The notes under the pieces: generated by a model
What the model was told of the DNA's origin: nothing
Databases searched by the model: none
The model's input: the letters and a program-made list of their open reading frames with translations, nothing else
In this document: in pieces, positions 35,165 to 43,085 of the stretch
Layout: each line of letters opens with the position of its first letter
Position numbering within the stretch: position 1 is the stretch's first letter
Assembly (NCBI RefSeq): GCF_016924755.1
Contig: NZ_JAFFJX010000001.1
Location: 992,001-1,056,000, forward strand
DNA: 64,000 bases
DNA from: Longitalea arenae
Lineage (GTDB): Bacteria; Bacteroidota; Bacteroidia; Chitinophagales; Chitinophagaceae
Reading direction: 5' to 3'
Program-made: the position numbers and the translations under genes

Positions 35165-36634
35165 TTATTTTGCACGGATGGTTTTCACCAGCAGGTCAAC
35201 GGCCTGTTCTGTTTCGGTTTCGTTCATCCAGCCAAAGCCCATGCGGGTGGCATTCATTAAAACGGAAGATGTATTATGAATTAAACCATTGGAGAGAATG
35301 AGTCCCTGCGCTTTTAATTTTTCTGCAAGGGGCGGCAGGGGTACCGATCTGTCGAATTTTGCCCAGATGGCCAGTCCGCCATCGGGAATTTTAAAATCGA
35401 TAATATCAGGAAGTTTATCCTGAAGTAAACTGCATAAAAGATCTCTTCGTTTGTGATAGGCCAGCAAGGCTTTTTTCATATGCCGTTTGATATGTCCTTC
35501 TTCAAACATATCAATAAGCGCCAGTTCCATAACAGGATCGCCCTGCACATCGACCAGCTGGCGAATGCGGCTTAATTCCAGGATAAGATTTGGTGGCGCT
35601 ACCACGTAACCGGTCCTGATGGCGGGTGCAACGGTTTTACTGAGCGTACCTATGTATACAACCATTCCCCGGGTATCAGCGCTCACCAATGGCAGAATGG
35701 GGCTGCTTAAATAATGGAAATCGTAATCGTAATCGTCTTCTATGATGATAAAACCATATTTTTCTGCAAGCGATAACAACTTGATCCGCCGGGCAGCCGA
35801 TAAGGTCACGGTGGTAGGGTAGTGGTGATGCGATGTTATATACAGGGCTTTGATCTTTTTACGCTGACATAATTTTTCAACTGCATCTACATCCATTCCG
35901 CATTCATCTACCTTAACACGGGCGAGCTGCATGCCGGCCTGGATGAAAACATGATCGGCATAGTAATAATTCGTATCACCTACGACGATCGTCTCCCCTT
36001 TGGCAAAGAGCACAACAGACAGCAGGTACAGCGCCATTTGAGCGCCGCGGGTGACCAGGATGTTCTCGAAGCTGGTTTGCAGACCCCGGCTTGCATTGAG
36101 GTAATCTGACAGCACCTGCCTGAATTTTTGTACACCCGGGGTTTCTACGTACGACATATACTTGAGGTAAGTATGCCTCGACAGAACGCTTTTATAGGCC
36201 CGGCCTAATTCATCGGAAGGGATGAGGCGCATATCGGGACCATCGTGAAAACCGATGATATGCCGCATGGGCAATGCCGGCGTGCGAAGGGTAGTATTTA
36301 CTTTAACGGTATAGCCGGTGGTGGCAGCAAAAGCATTCGGGCTATGATTGTTGGAAAAGCGCCGGGCTTTTGTTTCGGGTATTTCTTTGCTGGTAAAGGT
36401 TCCTTTGGAGGGATGCATTTCGATCCAGCCCTGGGCATCGAGTTCTTCATAAGCGCGTACGATCGTTTTTCGATGCACTTGCAAAAGCCCGGCCATTTGG
36501 CGGGTGCCGGGGAGTTTTAAACCTGGACCAACCCGGCCTTTTCGCATTTCCTGTATAACGCAATTGGCTATTTGCAAATAAACCGGCGTATCGCAGTCTT
36601 TTTGCATTTGTATGATCGTTTTCCAAGGAAGCAT
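35165..36634 (-). CDS. MocR-family regulator: GntR winged helix fused to aminotransferase-like domain
   Basis: A GntR DNA-binding domain (DTPVYLQIANCVIQEM, LKLPGTRQMAGLLQVHRKT) is followed by a type I aminotransferase fold with the PLP lysine (about K333) in TLSKTVAPAIRTGY and the EDDYDYDFHY and TSHHHYPT blocks. MocR proteins bind PLP or an amino-acid adduct and activate or repress nearby genes. The dyad at 36636 ends one base before its ATG, which suggests autoregulation. Confidence 0.92.
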   Translation of the reverse strand: MLPWKTIIQMQKDCDTPVYLQIANCVIQEMRKGRVGPGLKLPGTRQMAGLLQVHRKTIVRAYEELDAQGWIEMHPSKGTFTSKEIPETKARRFSNNHSPNAFAATTGYTVKVNTTLRTPALPMRHIIGFHDGPDMRLIPSDELGRAYKSVLSRHTYLKYMSYVETPGVQKFRQVLSDYLNASRGLQTSFENILVTRGAQMALYLLSVVLFAKGETIVVGDTNYYYADHVFIQAGMQLARVKVDECGMDVDAVEKLCQRKKIKALYITSHHHYPTTVTLSAARRIKLLSLAEKYGFIIIEDDYDYDFHYLSSPILPLVSADTRGMVVYIGTLSKTVAPAIRTGYVVAPPNLILELSRIRQLVDVQGDPVMELALIDMFEEGHIKRHMKKALLAYHKRRDLLCSLLQDKLPDIIDFKIPDGGLAIWAKFDRSVPLPPLAEKLKAQGLILSNGLIHNTSSVLMNATRMGFGWMNETETEQAVDLLVKTIRAK

Positions 36635-36635
36635 G

Positions 36636-36677
36636 TGGACTACCTGCTGGGTTTAATTTCAATACTAAGATAGTCCA
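36636..36677. promoter_or_regulatory. Dyad GGACTAT-N26-GTAGTCC, copy 2 (before the MocR gene)
   Basis: Arms TGGACTA and TAGTCCA with a 28-base spacer; reversed, it matches copy 1 at 14 arm bases and in total length (42). Confidence 0.7.
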
Positions 36678-36857
36678 TTTTCAGGAAAATGCTGAGGGGG
36701 CGGCAGAAAGCTCAAGCTTACTGCATAAAGTCCATAGCTTAGGCAGTGCGCACATTGGCAGCAAGCAAAACGCAGAAACCAGCATTTAGCTCAGACTTTA
36801 GCTACACTTTTTACCATGGCATAATTTTTAAATCACTGCAGATATAAATTTATAATT

Positions 36858-36974
36858 ATGCGAGACTGGTTAAGAGGTTTAATTGCAGGATATGCTGCCT
36901 GGAAATGGGGCGGTGGTTGCTTAGGAACAATTATCGTGTTTGTGCTTGTTTATTGGTTATTACAGGGATGCTAA
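36858..36974 (+). CDS. 38-residue membrane miniprotein
   Basis: The frame encodes MRDWLRGLIAGYAAWKWGG, a GCLGT turn and one membrane helix (IIVFVLVYWLLQGC). The Trp/Gly-rich W-K-W-G-G-G-C layout looks like a small protein family I have seen in related genomes, though I cannot name it. Start ATG at 36858 is preceded by an AT-rich stretch; no partner gene is adjacent (MocR is divergent, LytS follows after 175 bases). Confidence 0.6.
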   Translation: MRDWLRGLIAGYAAWKWGGGCLGTIIVFVLVYWLLQGC

Positions 36975-36988
36975 ATGCCTAACGAGGG

Positions 36989-37011
36989 ATCCGCCGGAGG
37001 CGGGACAGGCG
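36989..37011. repeat. Interspersed hairpin repeat CCGCCGGAGGCGG, copy A
   Basis: A 5-bp GC stem followed by ACAGGCG. Related copies lie at 38901-38920 and 38939-38960, so the LytS/LytTR pair is flanked by them. The surrounding 36975-37149 holds more nested inverted repeats (for example ATGCAAAAG at 37037 with CTTTTGCAT at 37112). Confidence 0.7.
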
Positions 37012-37149
37012 CAAAAGGCAGCAGGCTAATGCCTGAATGCAAAAGTTGCCTGCCTGTTGGGAGGCACAAGACGCTGAATAGCGTTATGCGTTAGGCCTTG
37101 AGCCCTGCGCGCTTTTGCATTAAGCATTTTTTCCGATTTTTATGGCACA

Positions 37150-38208
37150 ATGAAAAGAGTGCTATTGCATGGCGTCTTCTGGCTCGTGTATCTGTTGCAG
37201 GATACCGTGCTGCAGTTTGTTTGGGTGGCGCCTGCACTTAAGAACATTCCCGAGAACGCGCAGTTCTGGATGGCGTTTGAAGCTGCTGTTGCCGCCCTGG
37301 TGCCTAAACTAATTTTCACTTACTTTATTCTATACTTCGCTATTCCCAGGATGCTGCAGGGAACAATAAAGCTCTTTTATGTCATTGGGCAGGTGGCTGC
37401 TGCCTTCCTGATCACCATTATATTATACCGCTTCATCTTCGCATACTATATTAACCCCGTCATTTATTCCGGTGTGTTAAAGGCCCGGTCAATCTTCCAT
37501 GTGCTCAGTGTGTTGCTGGCTGTTATGGATATCGGCTTTGCATCGGGTATTGCTATCACGGTCAAATTGCTGCGTATTCAACTAGCGGCCCGCGAACGGG
37601 AGAAAAATCTACTCAAGGAAAAGCTGGAAGCAGAGCTGAAATTTCTACGTCATCAAACGAATCCACATTTTTTATTCAATACGTTGAACAATATTTATGC
37701 GCTTGCCCGTAAACGCTCGGAACATACGGCCGATGTAGTAATGCGCTTATCCAAGTTATTACGGTTTATTTTATATGAATCGAAGAGCAACCTCATTACT
37801 GTGGCGGATGAACTGAAGATCCTGGATGATTATATAGAACTGGAGAAAATGCGGTACGAGCGCCTCACCATTCATTTTGAGCGGGATATAGATGATAATA
37901 CCCAAAAGATAGCGCCTTTGCTCTTGTTGCCATTTGTAGAGAACGCCTTTAAACATGGCGCCAGTGAAAGCCGCTTCGATTCTTTTATCCGTATTAAAGT
38001 GGCATTACAGCAGGGTCGGCTTACCTTTAGTGTGGTGAACACAAAGGAAAACCATGATTCAGCCGAGATAAGGGATAATATCGGTCTGGGCAATGTGCGA
38101 AGACAACTGGAGCTCATGTACCGGGATTTTGAGCTGCAGCTGCAGAACGAACCAACCACTTTTTCAGTCAGGCTTTTTATAAATCTAACCAGCTATGCAC
38201 AGGTATAA
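37150..38208 (+). CDS. LytS-family sensor histidine kinase
   Basis: Four membrane helices in residues 1-145 and a coiled linker lead to the His_kinase domain with H168 in HQTNPHFLFNTLNNIYAL and the ATPase block LLLPFVENAFKHG, later NIGLGNVRRQLELMY. The ligand is unknown. It overlaps the following response regulator by 14 bases, so both are one operon. Confidence 0.93.
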   Translation: MKRVLLHGVFWLVYLLQDTVLQFVWVAPALKNIPENAQFWMAFEAAVAALVPKLIFTYFILYFAIPRMLQGTIKLFYVIGQVAAAFLITIILYRFIFAYYINPVIYSGVLKARSIFHVLSVLLAVMDIGFASGIAITVKLLRIQLAAREREKNLLKEKLEAELKFLRHQTNPHFLFNTLNNIYALARKRSEHTADVVMRLSKLLRFILYESKSNLITVADELKILDDYIELEKMRYERLTIHFERDIDDNTQKIAPLLLLPFVENAFKHGASESRFDSFIRIKVALQQGRLTFSVVNTKENHDSAEIRDNIGLGNVRRQLELMYRDFELQLQNEPTTFSVRLFINLTSYAQV

Positions 38209-38899
38209 CTGCATTATTGTTGAAGATGAGCCGCTGGCGGCAGAAGTGATAAAGGATTATATCGCCGAAGTTCCCTTTCTGCAGTTAAAAGGCATTTGTA
38301 CCGATGCTTTGTATGCGATAGATCTGCTGCAAAAGGAAAAGATCGACCTGATCTTCCTTGACATTCATTTGCCAAAATTAAAAGGGCTCGATCTTATTAA
38401 GACCCTTACAAATCCACCCATGGTGATCATTACCTCTGCCTACCCTGAATATGCGTTGCAGGGCTATGAACTGAATGTGGTCGATTACCTGTTAAAGCCT
38501 GTCGAGTTCAGCCGATTTGTAATGGCCGTAAATAAACTAAAGGAAAGGGAAGCCGCGCAGGTAGCGGTTTTGTCGGCGGCAGCGGCGGAAAGAGCGGCCC
38601 TCTTCTTTAACGTGAGTAAAAAGCGGGTGAAGATCTATATTGATGAGATCTTATTTATTGAAAGCCTCAAGGAATATATCCGCATCACGACAAAGGATAA
38701 GTCGATTCTTACCAAATTTCAACTGGGACAAATTGAAGAGATGCTGTCCCGCAACGGTTTTCTGCGAGTACACCGCTCTTTCCTGGTGGCGAGGAGCAAG
38801 ATCGATGCGTTTTCAGCTACAGATGTTGAGATCGCCGGCAAGCAGATCCCTATTGGCAGAAGCTATAAAGAGTTGGTGATGGAAACGCTGAATGCGTAA
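38195..38899 (+). CDS. LytTR-family response regulator
   Basis: The receiver has D56 in LIFLDIHLPKLKG and the Lys in YLLKPVEF; the output domain is LytTR (KKRVKIYIDEILFIESLKEY and FLRVHRSFLVA). It works with the overlapping LytS-type kinase. Direct repeats recognised by LytTR proteins were not identified with confidence in the upstream DNA. Confidence 0.94.
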   Translation: MHRYNCIIVEDEPLAAEVIKDYIAEVPFLQLKGICTDALYAIDLLQKEKIDLIFLDIHLPKLKGLDLIKTLTNPPMVIITSAYPEYALQGYELNVVDYLLKPVEFSRFVMAVNKLKEREAAQVAVLSAAAAERAALFFNVSKKRVKIYIDEILFIESLKEYIRITTKDKSILTKFQLGQIEEMLSRNGFLRVHRSFLVARSKIDAFSATDVEIAGKQIPIGRSYKELVMETLNA

Positions 38900-38900
38900 G

Positions 38901-38960
38901 CCGCCGAAGGCGGGGCAGGTGTTTAGCGAGAATGCCTAATCCGTCAAAGGCGGACAGGCG
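38901..38960. repeat. Two further copies of the CCGCC-N3-GGCGG repeat
   Basis: Copy B is CCGCCGAAGGCGG at 38901-38913; copy C is ATCCGTCAAAGGCGG (38939-38953) followed by ACAGGCG. Both lie right after the LytTR stop codon. Confidence 0.7.
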
Positions 38961-38981
38961 ACGAACGTAGAACTGCGAACG

Positions 38982-39044
38982 GGTAACCGGCAACCGGTAC
39001 CTGGCAACCGGAACCTGGTAACCGGTACCTGGTAACCGGTAACA
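38982..39044. repeat. Heptamer array GGTAACC-type x9
   Basis: Nine exact 7-bp steps: GGTAACC, GGCAACC, GGTACCT, GGCAACC, GGAACCT, GGTAACC, GGTACCT, GGTAACC, GGTAACA. They fill the gap between the LytTR gene and the membrane protein gene at 39133. Confidence 0.93.
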
Positions 39045-39132
39045 GCTTTTTATACGTCGCAAGCTGCATTTCGTTGAATTGATCAGCAAACTAAACTGCC
39101 ATCCCATAATTTTATTGAAACCAACAACTGCC

Positions 39133-39651
39133 ATGACAACGAGCCAAACGATATCCGGACAGGGATCTGCGCCAGCCAGCCCCTTTTTAAAAACTATTTT
39201 ATGGGTAGGTCTCCTGGCAGGGAGCCTCGATATCCTGGCTGCCTGTTTGCAGGCTTACCTGGTGCGTGGAACAAGCCCGGTGATCGTGTTGCAGTTTATT
39301 GCCAGTGGGGCATTCGGCAAGCCGGCTTTTTCGGGCGGATGGCAGATGGCGTTAGCCGGCCTGCTTTTCCATTTTATCATTGCCTACAGCTTTACTGCCC
39401 TGTTCTTTTTGTTATATCCTTTCATCAGAACTCTTGCAAAAAATATAACCGTGGCAGCCATTGTATATGGCATGTTTATATTTGTGGTGATGAACCTGCT
39501 CGTATTGCCTTTAACGAAGATCCCACCCATCGCATTTAAATGGGACAAAGCAGCCATGGCAACCGGCATATTGATCGTGGCCATCGGGCTGCCGGTAGCT
39601 TATTTTGCGCGGCAATTTTACCGCCAACAGGAAGCGGCCATGCAGGCTTAG
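39133..39651 (+). CDS. Membrane protein, YagU/DUF1440-like
   Basis: The 172-residue protein has four membrane helices (ILWVGLLAGSLDILAACLQA; MALAGLLFHFIIAYSFTALF; VAAIVYGMFIFVVMNLLVLP; ATGILIVAIGLPVAYFA). The pattern resembles DUF1440/YagU proteins of unknown function. I use the ATG at 39133. Its end overlaps the convergent universal stress gene by four bases. Confidence 0.7.
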   Translation: MTTSQTISGQGSAPASPFLKTILWVGLLAGSLDILAACLQAYLVRGTSPVIVLQFIASGAFGKPAFSGGWQMALAGLLFHFIIAYSFTALFFLLYPFIRTLAKNITVAAIVYGMFIFVVMNLLVLPLTKIPPIAFKWDKAAMATGILIVAIGLPVAYFARQFYRQQEAAMQA

Positions 39652-40466
39652 ATCTCTGCTGATCTGAAAATACACAGCACCGGTACCCGGGCATGGTTGA
39701 TGATGCGTTGGGAGAAAGGACCAATAAAGAACTGCTTGTTGGCTACATCAACGGTAGAAGAAACAATAACGAGGTCGGCTTTCGACTTATCGGCCTTATC
39801 CAGTACTTCCTCTGCAATATTTTTACTATAGCTATAGCTAACATCGTACTGCACGGCATCTCTCCAGCTGGTTTTCAGCTCGTTCGCTATTTCAGTTACC
39901 TGTTTTACATCCTGTTCTTTTCTGTCGATAGAGATGCCGAACAGATCGAAATTGCATTCGGGATAGATCTGGATCACCAGGTCGCTGATATACTGATATT
40001 TTTTGAAAGCGCCCAGGGTGGGCCTCAAGGGAAAAAGCACTTTATTAAAACTCTGCCACCGCTTGCCTTCCGGAACAATGAGCACCGGGCAATTGGCATG
40101 TTTGATAGTATAATAAGAATTGGAACCAATGAAAAGGTCCCGCTGTCCCGAGGCGCCATAAGCGCCCATAACGATCAGGTCGGGTTTCTGGTCGAACGCC
40201 ATCCGCGCAATGGTAGGGCCAATATAACCGTCTTTGAACAGAACAGTCGTTTCTACACCATGCCGTTGTTTTATATTATCTGCAATGGCAGTGCCGATCT
40301 GGCTGGCATTTTTTATGGTATATGATTCCTCCGGAATAAAAGCAGACTCATCTATGTGAAGCAGCTGTAAGGACGCATTATTTCTTTTTGCGATACCAAT
40401 AGCAGTTTCAAGTGCATTAAACGATGCCTCGCTATAGTCTGTAGGAACAAGAATCTTTGTAATCAT
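39648..40466 (-). CDS. Universal stress protein with two UspA domains
   Basis: The 272-residue protein begins ITKILVPTDYSEASFNALE and has the ATP-type motif LIVMGAYGASGQRDLFIGSN in its first half; the second half (VIVSSTVDVANKQFFIGPFS, then VPVLCIF) is a degenerate UspA copy. Such tandem proteins support survival under stress in Bacteroidota. The small gene at 40475 precedes it by eight bases in the same direction. Confidence 0.9.
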   Translation of the reverse strand: MITKILVPTDYSEASFNALETAIGIAKRNNASLQLLHIDESAFIPEESYTIKNASQIGTAIADNIKQRHGVETTVLFKDGYIGPTIARMAFDQKPDLIVMGAYGASGQRDLFIGSNSYYTIKHANCPVLIVPEGKRWQSFNKVLFPLRPTLGAFKKYQYISDLVIQIYPECNFDLFGISIDRKEQDVKQVTEIANELKTSWRDAVQYDVSYSYSKNIAEEVLDKADKSKADLVIVSSTVDVANKQFFIGPFSQRIINHARVPVLCIFRSAEI

Positions 40467-40474
40467 GAGGCGTG

Positions 40475-40705
40475 TTAATGAGCATTTTTATTACGGGGTA
40501 CGGAGGGTGTCAGGGAGGCCGTGCGGGTGGTATCGATCTTTCGCATAAGTTCTATCACCACTGATTTCAATGAATCGTTTTGTAAAATAAGTTCCCTGTT
40601 CTCCCACTTATAATCAATGGTTTGTTTATAGAGGAAACTGCATACAATAACGAGCATTATAATAAACGCAAGCAGAAAAGTGTATACTGAGCGTTTTAAT
40701 TTCAT
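40475..40705 (-). CDS. Small membrane-anchored coiled-coil protein
   Basis: Seventy-six residues: one N-terminal helix (FLLAFIIMLVIVCSFLY) and a charged helical stretch with heptad spacing (YKWENRELILQNDSLKSVVI). No recognised family. Co-directional with the universal stress gene (eight-base gap). Confidence 0.6.
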   Translation of the reverse strand: MKLKRSVYTFLLAFIIMLVIVCSFLYKQTIDYKWENRELILQNDSLKSVVIELMRKIDTTRTASLTPSVPRNKNAH

Positions 40706-40775
40706 TGTGCCGTTCTTTCCTGCGCAATTTATCCTTTGCCAATTATTGTGTAATTAATAGGTGGTTAGAAGGTGA

Positions 40776-42155
40776 TTAGAATTTTGCTGTTGGTACGGTA
40801 ATCACAAATTCACTGCCTTCTTCCATCACCGAGCTAACGGCTATATTCCCTTTATGGAGTTTCACGATGCGGTTGGCCAATGATAAACCAAGGCCGAACC
40901 CACTTTTATGGGCCGTAGAATTGACCCGGTAAAAAGGTTGAAAAATGTATTTCAGTTCCGCCTCCGGAATGCCTTTTCCTTTATCAGTAATGGAAATGGT
41001 GATGTTTTCGGCTTCCGCTTTCAATTTGACAGTGGCTTTGTGGTCATCGGAATATTTGCAGGCGTTGGTAACAATATTCTTAACAGCCGTGAACAGCAGT
41101 TCTGCATTGCCGAAAACGATGAGTTTCTGTTCCTCGGCCGGCATATCGTCGAAGGACAAATTGACCAGGTATTCAGGATTGCTTTTTTTCAGCTCTGCAG
41201 GCAGGCTCATCAGGATCTCGTCCATACGCACCGGCTCCAGGTTTATACCACCCGGGTCCCCTGATGCCTGCGCAAATTCAAGGAGGGTTTGGGTCAGTTT
41301 GCTCAACTGCCGAACATCCTGGTACACCGATTCCATCACCACCCGGTATTGCTGGGCTTCGCGGCTTTTTTGCAGAGACACCTCCAACTGGCTCGAAATG
41401 GCCGTTAGCGGGGTCGAGAGCTCATGCGATGCATTGGAAACAAAACGGCGCTGGGTTTCGAAGCTGTCCTGCAGGCGGTTCATTAACCGGTTAAGCGTTT
41501 CTGCCAGGTAGAACCATTCGTCTTTTGCCGTACCTGTACTGATACGCCTGGCCAGGTTATGGGCTGAGATCTCATTGATATCATCGGCAATTTTCTTAAC
41601 AGGTTGCAGTAAGCGGTCTGAAAAGAAATAACCACCTACACACGCAATGAGGATACCCGTAAGAAAGCTGAACCATAATATATTTCTCAAGACCCTGAGC
41701 TGGGCCTTTCCTTCGGCGTCATAGGCCGCGGTAATAACAACGATGCGGGTATTGGGATTGGCATAATGATACGCGACGGCTTCCTTATTGGCCGTATTGA
41801 AAAAAATGGTTCCTTTTACGCGGGCATCATCCAGGATAGAGGTGTCGATGGTAAGGGTGTCGGCGGGCGCATCACTGTAACTATAGATCTGGTTATTCAG
41901 GTAATCGTATGCCTGAAAGGTTTTGTCTTTCAGCGTGAGGGAAGTTGAAGAATCAATTTTACGAAGGATCTGCTGGTCAAACACCTGCGACTGGCCCAGT
42001 AAGCGTGCAAGGGTAATAGCCCGGTTCGTTAGCCTGGTGCGAATGTTATGGGATCTTTGCGTATAGGAAAAGTAATAAACAGTAGCGCATACCATGGCCA
42101 ATATCACAAACGAAATAAGGCAGAATAATAATGTTATGCGCAGTTTAACAGGCAT
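40776..42155 (-). CDS. Two-component sensor histidine kinase
   Basis: Two membrane helices bracket a periplasmic sensor of about 130 residues, then HAMP, then HisKA with H244 in SNASHELSTPLTA, and HATPase motifs DKGKGIP and GFGLGLSLA. It is a classical OmpR-type partner kinase; its ATG shares one base with the response regulator's TGA, so the pair is translationally coupled. Confidence 0.93.
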   Translation of the reverse strand: MPVKLRITLLFCLISFVILAMVCATVYYFSYTQRSHNIRTRLTNRAITLARLLGQSQVFDQQILRKIDSSTSLTLKDKTFQAYDYLNNQIYSYSDAPADTLTIDTSILDDARVKGTIFFNTANKEAVAYHYANPNTRIVVITAAYDAEGKAQLRVLRNILWFSFLTGILIACVGGYFFSDRLLQPVKKIADDINEISAHNLARRISTGTAKDEWFYLAETLNRLMNRLQDSFETQRRFVSNASHELSTPLTAISSQLEVSLQKSREAQQYRVVMESVYQDVRQLSKLTQTLLEFAQASGDPGGINLEPVRMDEILMSLPAELKKSNPEYLVNLSFDDMPAEEQKLIVFGNAELLFTAVKNIVTNACKYSDDHKATVKLKAEAENITISITDKGKGIPEAELKYIFQPFYRVNSTAHKSGFGLGLSLANRIVKLHKGNIAVSSVMEEGSEFVITVPTAKF

Positions 42156-42850
42156 CAGCGATCATTTTCCTTTAAAATATATCCCATGCCCACATGTGTT
42201 TGTATCAATTTTCGGTCATAGGGTTTATCAATTTTGTTCCGCAGGTAGCTTATATATACATCGATGATATTGGTGTTGGTGTCGAAGTCAATATCCCATA
42301 CATTCACTGCGATCGCTGCCCTTGATACGACTTTATTCTTGTTTCTTAAGAGGTATTCGAGTAATTGAAATTCTTTAGCGGTCAAATTAATGACGTCATT
42401 CCCGCGTTTAACTTCCTTGCTGTCGAGGTTCATACAAAGGTCAGCTGCTTTCAACAGGTTGCCCACGGGAATGTTCTGGTTCATGGTGCGTTTCAGCAAT
42501 ACACGGATCTTCACCAGCAGCTCTCTGAACTCGAATGGTTTCACCAGGTAATCATCGGCGCCGGCATCATAACCTTCCATTTTATCATTCAGGGTGCTTA
42601 ATGAAGTAAGCATGATGATGGGAATATTTGTATTATGGGTCCTGATGATCTTCGACAGCTCATATCCATTGAGGCCTGGCAGGTTAATGTCGAGGATCAC
42701 CATATTGAAATCATGCAGAAAGAATAAGCGTTCCCCGATCTTCCCATCATAAGCTACCTCTACATGATAGCCGTTCTCGGTAAGCCCCACTTTCAATGTG
42801 TCAGCAATCTTTTGTTCATCTTCTATGATCAGTATTTTCGTTTCTTCCAT
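42155..42850 (-). CDS. OmpR/PhoB-family response regulator
   Basis: The receiver has D54 in MVILDINLPGLNG and the Lys in YLVKPFEF; the winged-helix output has EFQLLEYLLRNKNKVVSR and NIIDVYISYLRNKID. I start at the ATG at 42850 (METKILIIEDE-like). First gene of the pair with the kinase at 40776; the TPR gene is divergent. Confidence 0.94.
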   Translation of the reverse strand: MEETKILIIEDEQKIADTLKVGLTENGYHVEVAYDGKIGERLFFLHDFNMVILDINLPGLNGYELSKIIRTHNTNIPIIMLTSLSTLNDKMEGYDAGADDYLVKPFEFRELLVKIRVLLKRTMNQNIPVGNLLKAADLCMNLDSKEVKRGNDVINLTAKEFQLLEYLLRNKNKVVSRAAIAVNVWDIDFDTNTNIIDVYISYLRNKIDKPYDRKLIQTHVGMGYILKENDR

Positions 42851-42971
42851 AACCTTAAATTGCATTGTTCATGTTCACACCTGCAAAGTAACAATCAGAA
42901 CGGCATTGCGTTTGCCTCTTCAAAGTTACAATTTCATTTTTTTTCATTAAATATTGATGAAAAACAGGTTA

Positions 42972-43003
42972 TTGGAGCCGGTTCTAATCTACTTCTAATT
43001 TAG
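42972..43003 (+). promoter_or_regulatory. Putative promoter TTG-N21-TAATTTAG for the TPR gene
   Basis: TTG at 42972-42974 and a TAnnTTTG-like box with one mismatch at 42996-43003, about 83 bases before the start. Confidence 0.45.
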
Positions 43004-43085
43004 CATTAACTGGTGACTAACGCGCCGGGAATAAGTTTGATATCCTTATTAATGATCATCCTATTTAATAAAAGGTATTTAACGT

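Noticed and set aside
36989-38960. Insertion sequence ends around LytS/LytTR
   Set aside because: No transposase, no target duplication and the repeats are too short.
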